Shown: positions 58,086-64,000 of the stretch, one piece after another | Numbering within the stretch: the stretch's first letter is position 1 | Layout of the letters: each line of letters begins with the position of its first letter | DNA from: Runella aurantiaca | GTDB taxonomy: Bacteria > Bacteroidota > Bacteroidia > Cytophagales > Spirosomataceae | Length of the DNA stretch: 64,000 nucleotides | Assembly (NCBI RefSeq): GCF_003339505.1 | Contig: NZ_QPIW01000003.1 | Location: 1 to 64,000 of the forward strand | Reading direction: 5' to 3' | Program-made: the position numbers and the translations under genes | Notes under the pieces: generated by a model | What the model was told of the DNA's origin: nothing | Databases searched by the model: none | What the model saw: the letters and a program-made list of their open reading frames with translations, nothing else

Positions 58086-60950
58086 TTAGAAAAATCCGCC
58101 TCTGCGTTTGATGTTGGTATTCATGCCGCGCATATTGTACGTAAAGCTCAACATTCCGTAGCGAGCCAAAGTCTGAATACGCTCCTGCGATACGTAGTTT
58201 TGGTTGGCAAACTGGCTCACACCCAAGTTGCGGTTGAAGACATCATAGATAGAAAGTCTGATTTCGGCCTTCTTGGCTTTGCCCAAAATTTTATAGATTG
58301 AGGTGTTCAGAATCGGGACTTGCTGGTTAAAACCAAAACGCTCGTTTTTGTAAATTTGGTAATTGAGGTTGGAGTTAATGAAGAAATCTTTGGGCAGGCG
58401 GATGTTCATCGTACCACCGTAGCTATGGTTGACAATCTGCTGATTTTGACCAGTATTGATAGAGTAGCGCGTATTGCTGACGCTCCAGTTGGCGTTGGCA
58501 AAAATCGTAAAATTGTCGCTTGGTGTCAAATCAAGCCGCGTTCCAAAGCGATAACTATCGGTGTTGGTTTGGTTCAATACACCGTTGATGGGCGTGAGGT
58601 TTTTGCTGAAACCCGGGTTGAAGTTAATGTTCATCGACGCTTTGGTTTTCTTTATCGGAAACCCGAAGCCGATGTAAGAACCAATGTTTTGGCCACCCGT
58701 GATGTTTACAGGTTTGGTCACTGTAATCAACGTGCTGGGGTCAACTTGTTGATTATAAACAACTTGGTTTACATTGTATGAATAATACATGTTAACGTTG
58801 ACGTTCATAAAACTCGCGGGATTGAACATGTTGTACCCAAAATTGATGTTATGATTTACCGTCGGTAACAAATCGGGATTTCCTTGACGGATAATCAGCG
58901 GGTTGCTGTTGTCAATGACGGGTTGTAAATCACGGGTAGAGGGTTGACTCACGCTTACATCATAGCCCGACCACAGATACCGGTTATTTTTGAGGTCATA
59001 ATTCAACGAAGCGTTGGGTATCCATGTCGTAAACCGACGATTAATGTTGATAAAAGAACCTGGGTTTTGGCCAAGTGCAAATTTGCCGTCAATTTGGAAG
59101 CTCTGCACCGCCAATCCGCCCGAGAAATTCAACCCTTTGTAGGAGTACCGAACACTACTTCCTATCCGGGCGTAGTTGTAACTATTTTTATAAAAACTGC
59201 TCAAACTATCTACAGGCACTCGGCGACCGCTATCTTTGGCGAGGTCAAATACGTCGCGGTCTACGTTGTCGGAACGGTAGCTGAGATTGACAAAACTTTC
59301 CCAGAAAAAGCGTTTGGCAAACGGCTCCACAAACAGCAAGCTAGATTTTAGCTGGCTCACTCTACTGCCAGTGTTGTTGGTTAAATCCAACATACGGCGC
59401 AAAACGTCGGTGGGGTCGGTGGCGTTGTAAAATAAGTTGAGTGATTTTTGGTCGGCAATTCCGTCGTTGTTGGTAAAGTTGTACGAAGCACTGGCTGCAA
59501 AACTCCGTCCTTTGTTTTTCTTAAATTTCAAGCGGTAAATCAACGTGTTGGCTGTCTCAATTTTATCCACGTTGGTGGCATTATTGATGGTGGTTTCGTT
59601 GGATTTGAAGTTGTTGTTCCTAAAAAATTCCTGAAGGCTGTTTAGTCGGGTATCACCTACGTTGTAGCGGCTGTTGTTGGTGAAAATAAAGGTATTGAGT
59701 GAGTCAAGGGTTTGTTCATGGCGCAATGCCAGTCGGTGATTGCCAACGAAATTGATTTGACTGCTTTCTTCTTCGGTCTTAAAAGAGCCGTTTTGTAGGA
59801 AATTCTCGCGGTTGCGCACTGCATCCAATACCTGCCGGGTAGAGTTGTAATAATAACTGGCGTTGGTCTTGATTTTTTTTGTGTTGTAATTGTAGTTGAT
59901 ACCGCCCGCAATGTTGTTGGAGTAGCCGCGACCGTTTCCGCCGCCAACCGGAATGCTCAGTCCGCCGTCGTCGTCGCCGCCAATAATGATGAAGCGACCG
60001 CCGCCGCCACCAAAACCAAAATCGCCATTGTCGTTCCAACTATTGAAAGAACTGCTGCCTCTAAAGTCTTGATAATCATCCCATGACATTCCAGTTTGAT
60101 TGGTGTTATTGGTTAATCCTATGACCGAAAACTGGTTTTTATCGTCAAACTTATTGTAATTTCCTTTGATTTCGCCACGCGGTCCAGCGTTTCCGTTGCC
60201 GTCAGCCCCCAATCCAGCAGTTAGTTTTCCAAAACCTCCTTTCTTAAATCCTTCTTTGAGTTCGAGGTTGACGGTTTTTTCTTGCTTACCATCGTCTACG
60301 CCTGTTACTTTGGATTGCTCGGTTTTGTCGTTGAAAATCTGCACTTTGGTGATGGCATCGGCGGGAAGGTTTTGGGTGGCCATTTTAGGATCGCTCCCGA
60401 AGAAGCGTTTTCCATCTACGGTTACTTTCTGTACTTGCTGGCCTTGGGCAATGATGTTACCGTTTTGGTCTACCTGCACGCCGGGAAGCTTGCGTAATAA
60501 ATCTTCAACCGTGGAGCCTGGAGGTACTTTAAACGACGCAGCGTTGTACTCAATCGTATCTCCTTTGATACTCAGTGGTGCGCGGGCCGTCTTGATAACC
60601 ACTTCAAAGAGCTCTTTGGTAATGGCTTTTAATTTGAGGGTTCCTAAGTCGACGATTTCTTTGTCTCCAAAAACAATGTCTTGTTGGAAAGGAATGTAAC
60701 CGACGTACGAGATTTTGAGCAGATAATCTCCGCGCTTTACGTTGCGCATGGCAAAAGCACCTTTGTCATTGGTGCGGGTGAAATTAACCAGTGAGGAATC
60801 TTTGCGTTGGAGCAGCATCACCGTGGCAGAACCTAGCGGAGTAGATGATGTGTCGGCAGTAATACCCTGAATTTGAAAGCGGTTGGGCGTTTGAGCATAC
60901 AATACACTCATGCATGGCCACAGTAGGGCCAAAAGGAGAAGTTTACGCAT
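58086..60950 (-). CDS. TonB-receptor-like outer-membrane beta-barrel protein
   Basis: 954 residues. Signal at 1-19, carboxypeptidase-regulatory-like domain at about 24-110, plug at about 125-230 (EDLLRKLPGVQVDQNGNII, VDGKRFFGSDPK), then a barrel of the OMP_b-brl type to the C terminus. A Gly-rich patch (GGGGGRF) and GGDDDGG near 330 is unusual and looks like an exposed loop. The C terminus is basic (KRRGGFF) rather than the usual aromatic strand end. The promoter region includes TAATTTTG on the minus strand at 61057-61064. Operon with the GLPGLI gene. Confidence 0.88.
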   Translation of the reverse strand: MRKLLLLALLWPCMSVLYAQTPNRFQIQGITADTSSTPLGSATVMLLQRKDSSLVNFTRTNDKGAFAMRNVKRGDYLLKISYVGYIPFQQDIVFGDKEIVDLGTLKLKAITKELFEVVIKTARAPLSIKGDTIEYNAASFKVPPGSTVEDLLRKLPGVQVDQNGNIIAQGQQVQKVTVDGKRFFGSDPKMATQNLPADAITKVQIFNDKTEQSKVTGVDDGKQEKTVNLELKEGFKKGGFGKLTAGLGADGNGNAGPRGEIKGNYNKFDDKNQFSVIGLTNNTNQTGMSWDDYQDFRGSSSFNSWNDNGDFGFGGGGGRFIIIGGDDDGGLSIPVGGGNGRGYSNNIAGGINYNYNTKKIKTNASYYYNSTRQVLDAVRNRENFLQNGSFKTEEESSQINFVGNHRLALRHEQTLDSLNTFIFTNNSRYNVGDTRLNSLQEFFRNNNFKSNETTINNATNVDKIETANTLIYRLKFKKNKGRSFAASASYNFTNNDGIADQKSLNLFYNATDPTDVLRRMLDLTNNTGSRVSQLKSSLLFVEPFAKRFFWESFVNLSYRSDNVDRDVFDLAKDSGRRVPVDSLSSFYKNSYNYARIGSSVRYSYKGLNFSGGLAVQSFQIDGKFALGQNPGSFININRRFTTWIPNASLNYDLKNNRYLWSGYDVSVSQPSTRDLQPVIDNSNPLIIRQGNPDLLPTVNHNINFGYNMFNPASFMNVNVNMYYSYNVNQVVYNQQVDPSTLITVTKPVNITGGQNIGSYIGFGFPIKKTKASMNINFNPGFSKNLTPINGVLNQTNTDSYRFGTRLDLTPSDNFTIFANANWSVSNTRYSINTGQNQQIVNHSYGGTMNIRLPKDFFINSNLNYQIYKNERFGFNQQVPILNTSIYKILGKAKKAEIRLSIYDVFNRNLGVSQFANQNYVSQERIQTLARYGMLSFTYNMRGMNTNIKRRGGFF

Positions 60951-61056
60951 GGCTGTTTAGGTAAAGGTTTAAATTAAGGATGGATGGATGGTGATGGTGT
61001 ATTTTTCACGGCTACTATTATGGTGTAAACGTACTAAAGATTTAGTTTATTGTCAA

Positions 61057-61064
61057 CAAAATTA
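61057..61064 (-). promoter_or_regulatory. possible promoter of the receptor/GLPGLI operon
   Basis: CAAAATTA reads TAATTTTG on the minus strand, a perfect TAnnTTTG element. A start at about 61050 would give a leader of about 100 bases before the ATG at 60950. No clear -33 is present. Confidence 0.4.
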
Positions 61065-61160
61065 AATAATTTATATTTAAGAATGTTGTATATTTTTGAA
61101 TACTGTAATACAATTACAAACGACTACTTGATTTTGGCAAAAAGGTTACAGCAAGGCATA

Positions 61161-61196
61161 AAAAAAGAGCCAACTCTTTCGAGAAGGCTCTTTTTT
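61161..61196 (-). terminator. terminator after rpsG
   Basis: AAAAAAGAGCC (61161-61171) pairs with GGCTCTTTTTT (61186-61196), with T-runs at both ends. It is 20 bases past the rpsG stop, so the ribosomal operon ends here. Confidence 0.85.
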
Positions 61197-61215
61197 GTAT
61201 CTTCTTTCCTAATTA

Positions 61216-61683
61216 CTAGAAACGGAAGTGTGAGAACGCCTTGTTGGCTTCAGCCATACGGTGCGTATCATCTTTCTTCTTAACTGAAGCACCTTCACCT
61301 TTTGAAGCGGCGATGATTTCAGCAGCCAAACGATCACGCATGGTTTTTTCACCGCGTAAACGAGCGTATTTAATCATCCATTTCATTCCCAACGCAATTT
61401 TACGGTCAGGACGAACTTCGGTAGGAACCTGGAAGTTGGCACCACCTACACGGCGGCTTTTTACTTCTACAGCAGGCATTACGTTGTTCAACGCTTTGCG
61501 CCAGATTTCAAGACCGCTTTCGCTAAGACGTTTTTCGGCAATTTCCAACGCGCCGTAGAAAATATCATAGGCGGTGCTTTTTTTGCCTTGCAACATCAAG
61601 TTGTTTACAAACTTGGTTACCATTACGTCCCTGTATTTAGGGTCAGGTAATAGGTATCTTTTTTTCGGTTTTGCCTTTCTCAT
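61216..61683 (-). CDS. rpsG: 30S ribosomal protein S7
   Basis: 155 residues; [30 protein letters not shown] is a normal S7 start and [19 protein letters not shown] near 77-95 the rRNA-contact region. S7 nucleates assembly of the 30S head and contacts the E-site tRNA. It lies 130 bases after rpsL. A terminator follows immediately, so fusA and tuf, which follow rpsG in most str operons, are not encoded here. Confidence 0.97.
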   Translation of the reverse strand: MRKAKPKKRYLLPDPKYRDVMVTKFVNNLMLQGKKSTAYDIFYGALEIAEKRLSESGLEIWRKALNNVMPAVEVKSRRVGGANFQVPTEVRPDRKIALGMKWMIKYARLRGEKTMRDRLAAEIIAASKGEGASVKKKDDTHRMAEANKAFSHFRF

Positions 61684-61813
61684 TGTACTGAGTTGTTAAT
61701 GTAGGTTTCGTTTTTCAACTGATTCACCCCGAACGTTTGCCCGAGATTACTACCCTTTTATGCTATTGTACTGTATTACGCAAACAAAAAGGACGAGCGA
61801 TTAAACGCTCAAA

Positions 61814-62236
61814 TTACTTCTTCTTCTTAGCCGGAGCGCCTTTTCCTGCGGGTGCTGCCTGACCTGGTTTCGGACGTTTTGCTCCGTAAAGCGAGCGGCT
61901 TTGCTTACGACCGTTTACACCGGCAGTATCAAGCGCACCACGAACTACGTGATAACGTACCCCTGGAAGGTCTTTTACACGACCACCACGCACCAATACG
62001 ATTGAGTGCTCTTGGAGGTTGTGTCCTTCGCCTGGGATGTAAGCGTTGACTTCCTTCATGTTTGATAAACGTACACGCGCTACTTTGCGCAAAGCCGAGT
62101 TTGGCTTCTTCGGGGTCGTTGTGTATACACGCGTGCATACACCGCGACGTTGTGGGCACGAATCTAAGGCCGGAGACTTAGATTTCCACGTCATTTGTTC
62201 ACGTCCTTTGCGTACTAACTGTGAAATAGTTGGCAT
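61814..62236 (-). CDS. rpsL: 30S ribosomal protein S12
   Basis: 140 residues. [20 protein letters not shown] near 40-59 and [17 protein letters not shown] near 84-100 are the decoding-site loops, including the Lys residues altered in streptomycin resistance; they look wild type here. The C terminus extends past the usual end as a Pro/Ala/Gly/Lys tail ([14 protein letters not shown]), about 15 residues. It has its own promoter at 62287-62319. Confidence 0.97.
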   Translation of the reverse strand: MPTISQLVRKGREQMTWKSKSPALDSCPQRRGVCTRVYTTTPKKPNSALRKVARVRLSNMKEVNAYIPGEGHNLQEHSIVLVRGGRVKDLPGVRYHVVRGALDTAGVNGRKQSRSLYGAKRPKPGQAAPAGKGAPAKKKK

Positions 62237-62286
62237 TTTATGCTGGTTTTTTCAAAAATGGTTATACCACCCCAAAAATGGGAGTG

Positions 62287-62319
62287 CAAAAATAGCGGGT
62301 TTTTGCGGGAATGCAAAAA
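62287..62319 (-). promoter_or_regulatory. promoter of rpsL
   Basis: On the minus strand TTTTTG (62314-62319) and TATTTTTG (62287-62294) are separated by 19 bases, the best -33/-7 pair in the window. A start at about 62281 gives a 45-base leader before rpsL. Confidence 0.65.
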
Positions 62320-62346
62320 TTAAGAGAGAAGTTTTTGAATAATCCG

Positions 62347-62559
62347 TAGGGGTGGGGCTCGCCTCCGCCCCTTTTAACGGGGCAAATCGCCCTTTTTGAT
62401 GAAATAAACCACCCTCAGTTTACGTAATAAGCGGATACAGGGCAAAATAAAATCAGGTGTACAAAAATACATTTCCTTCGCTTTAGGCGGCAAAGCGGAG
62501 GCGAATTGGAGGCAATGTGGGGGCCAAAGCAACGTGGGCGGAGGCGAGCCCCGCCCCTA
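62347..62559. repeat. 24-bp inverted repeat pair in a repeat-rich spacer
   Basis: TAGGGGTGGGGCTCGCCTCC continuing to 62371, and its inverted copy at 62536-62559 (GGGCGGAGGCGAGCCCC then GCCCCTA), match over 24 bases with one mismatch. A partial third copy, GGGCGGAGGC and GCAGCCCCGCCCTTA, lies at 62657-62696. Together they fill most of the 463-base gap between rpsL and the rhodanese gene. The arms may be the ends of a MITE-like element of about 213 bases or separate copies of a REP-like repeat. Confidence 0.5.
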
Positions 62560-62699
62560 TGATGCTTGGGATTCTTTTTACATTTTGTATTTATTATTTT
62601 TCGGTCTTTCGGTTTAATTGACCTAACAGACTGTTGGCAGATGGAACGCCATTTTTGGGCGGAGGCAAACGGTCCGTCGATGCAGCCCCGCCCTTACGA

Positions 62700-63077
62700 T
62701 TATTTGATGCCTTCTTTGGCCAAATCGGCATAGCCGGCACCTTGGAGGTTATAAATTTCTTTAAAACCTGCTTCTTTCAAGATTTTGGAGGCTTTGGCAC
62801 TGCGGCCGCCGGCGGCGCAATACACAAATACGGGTTTGGATTTGTCCAGCTTCTCGACTTGCTGTTTAAAATCAGCGTCCATGAAATTAACACATTTGGA
62901 GGATTCGATTTTTCCAGCGTTCCATTCGTTGGGTGTGCGTACGTCTAGTAATTGTGCCTTGGGCGTTTCCTTGAATTTTTGAACAAAGGCTTTGGTGTCA
63001 AGATTTGTTTGGGCAAAAGCGCCGTTAAGAGAACTTACGGCGATCAGCAAAATGAAAGATAAAAGAAACGATTTCAT
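62700..63077 (-). CDS. periplasmic rhodanese-like protein
   Basis: 125 residues with a signal peptide (about 1-22, ending FAQ). Rhodanese fold: LLDVRTPNEWNAGKIESSKCVNF near 39-61 and VFVYCAAGGRSAKASKIL near 83-100, where Cys in CAAGGRS is the sulfur carrier and the following loop is the active-site cradle. Single domain. It acts in the periplasm, perhaps transferring sulfur or reducing oxidised sulfur compounds. The TauE/SafE gene upstream on the same strand (34 bases) points to sulfur transport or oxidation. Confidence 0.85.
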   Translation of the reverse strand: MKSFLLSFILLIAVSSLNGAFAQTNLDTKAFVQKFKETPKAQLLDVRTPNEWNAGKIESSKCVNFMDADFKQQVEKLDKSKPVFVYCAAGGRSAKASKILKEAGFKEIYNLQGAGYADLAKEGIK

Positions 63078-63111
63078 ATCAGAATAAAGTTAAAACGATG
63101 GTTTTGAAATA

Positions 63112-63918
63112 TTACCTCAAAAATAGTTCTTTAAAAATAATGAAGGCCCCCATCAAGAGAATAAAATAACCAAAAATGGGTTTGAGTTTCTCGCCGCTGA
63201 TTTTATGGGCTATGGAGCTGCCCGTTAAAATTCCCGTAATGGCGATGGTTGAAAAGTAGACCAAGAAGCGCCAGTCAATGAGCTCATGCAATTGATAGTC
63301 GCGCCAAAAACCCATAAAAGAATTGGCCGTAATAATCACCAACGAGGTGCCTACGGCTTTTTTCATGGGGAGATTTGCCATCAGAACCAACGCTGGAATA
63401 ATGAGAAACCCTCCTCCAGCCCCCAAAAGTCCCGTTATGCATCCTGCCAGCATTCCTTTTATGGACAAAGAAAACAGATTGTAGGAGCTACTTCCTTGTG
63501 TCTTATCTTCTTCGGTCGTTTCTGCTTGGTCTCTAACCATGAAAAAAGAAGCAATGAGCATGAGTACCGCGAAGAGGAGCAGTAAAAATAGGGATTTGGT
63601 GAGGACAAAATCGCCCAATTGAAAAATAACGGGAGGGATAAGTGGGAGTAGGAAAGACCGAGTCAGATAAACAGCGGTCAGCGAGGGAATGCCGAAAACC
63701 AGCGTGGTGGGCCAGTGAATATTTCCCGCACCAGCGCGTACAGTTGCGCCGACCAAACTCGTAATTCCTACAATGAAAAGCGAGTAAGTGGTGGCAATGA
63801 GGGTATCAATATAAAATAAGTAAACGAGAATGGGCACGGTGAGAATGGAACCACCACTCCCCACAAGGCCCAGCGACAGTCCCATTAAAAATGCCCCGAT
63901 GAAGCCTGCGATTTCCAT
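63112..63918 (-). CDS. TauE/SafE-type sulfite/anion exporter
   Basis: 268 residues from the ATG at 63916-63918 (MEIAGFIGAFLMGLSLGLVG); the longer frame adds 11 polar residues before the first helix. About eight membrane helices in two similar halves, each with a G-GG motif (VGSGGSILTVPILVYLFY, LGAGGGFLIIPALVLM). The family exports sulfite, sulfoacetate or other small anions. It lies next to the rhodanese gene, so the two may form a sulfur detoxification unit; this is inference. Confidence 0.9.
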   Translation of the reverse strand: MEIAGFIGAFLMGLSLGLVGSGGSILTVPILVYLFYIDTLIATTYSLFIVGITSLVGATVRAGAGNIHWPTTLVFGIPSLTAVYLTRSFLLPLIPPVIFQLGDFVLTKSLFLLLLFAVLMLIASFFMVRDQAETTEEDKTQGSSSYNLFSLSIKGMLAGCITGLLGAGGGFLIIPALVLMANLPMKKAVGTSLVIITANSFMGFWRDYQLHELIDWRFLVYFSTIAITGILTGSSIAHKISGEKLKPIFGYFILLMGAFIIFKELFLR

Positions 63919-64000
63919 TTTGTAAACGTTGCCCCGAACGATGCACCACAATCTGCGTGTCTTGGGGCCGAACGTTGACTATGTTTCCAAAATTAGAGTA

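Noticed and set aside
60166-60699. A 177-codon frame on the plus strand inside the receptor-like gene
   Set aside because: It lies wholly within a convincing 954-residue protein on the other strand and has the low-complexity Ser/Pro composition of an antisense frame.
1-64000. CRISPR array, tRNA, rRNA or prophage
   Set aside because: I found no regularly spaced direct repeats other than the 21-bp arrays, no cloverleaf-like sequence in the gaps and no phage structural genes. The 21-bp arrays are too short in period and lack spacers of CRISPR type.

Overview
The window comes from a Bacteroidota genome, most likely order Cytophagales and the Runella/Spirosoma/Dyadobacter neighbourhood. Evidence: Bacteroidota promoters (TAnnTTTG boxes, weak or absent Shine-Dalgarno sites), carboxypeptidase-regulatory/TonB outer-membrane proteins, DUF4249 and GLPGLI proteins, DUF1080/DUF1593/Gfo-Idh proteins, and an N-acyl-ornithine carbamoyltransferase. 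It is ordinary chromosome. The only mobile DNA is the start of an IS5-type transposase at the left edge. I see no CRISPR array, rRNA, tRNA or phage.

Layout. 1-4100 is the most unusual part. An uncharacterised 58-residue peptide gene and an LpxL/HtrB-like acyltransferase form a leftward operon. Divergent from it is a four-helix membrane protein with a LytTR DNA-binding domain, followed by a LuxR-type regulator with a degenerate receiver. Arrays of LytTR-like half-sites at an exact 21-bp period flank the locus (514-590, 4001-4053). 4119-12000 is housekeeping: ndk, nrnA, two FKBP lipoproteins, rdgB, an M61 peptidase, a DivIVA-domain protein, folB and moaC. 12031-18800 is a complete ebo cluster (eboA-F) behind a strong promoter. 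18834-22688 holds a lipoprotein, an ArgD-like aminotransferase, an FAD oxidoreductase and another lipoprotein. 22793-27610 is a TonB receptor/DUF4249/propeller lipoprotein operon. 27627-31444 holds a D15-like barrel protein, a VanX-like dipeptidase and a Gfo/Idh oxidoreductase.

31523-34156 is a sigma/anti-sigma (HEAT-type)/DUF4097 operon. 34405-45528 mixes metabolism and membrane functions: acyl-ornithine carbamoyltransferase, glutathione peroxidase, drug/metabolite transporter, a non-catalytic M16 protein, a third FKBP lipoprotein, L-2-hydroxyglutarate oxidase, an acetyltransferase, a Uma2 protein, signal peptidase I and a two-gene ABC exporter. 45529-46276 is a long AT-rich gap ending in a frameshifted micro-ORF that overlaps azoR. 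47084-53429 holds a YjiK/SdiA-regulated-like lipoprotein, an S9 peptidase, an aldehyde dehydrogenase and an amidotransferase with a small membrane protein. 53522-60950 is dominated by exported carbohydrate-type proteins (DUF1080, DUF1593, a glycosidase-like barrel) and a GLPGLI/outer-membrane receptor operon. 61216-63918 ends with rpsL-rpsG (without fusA), a repeat-rich spacer, a periplasmic rhodanese and a TauE/SafE transporter.

The best candidate for an undescribed system is the peptide/acyltransferase/LytTR locus. It has the parts expected of a lipidated-peptide signal with its own membrane-bound transcription factor, but that function is inference. The ebo cluster is recognised as a family, yet its substrate in Bacteroidota is unknown.
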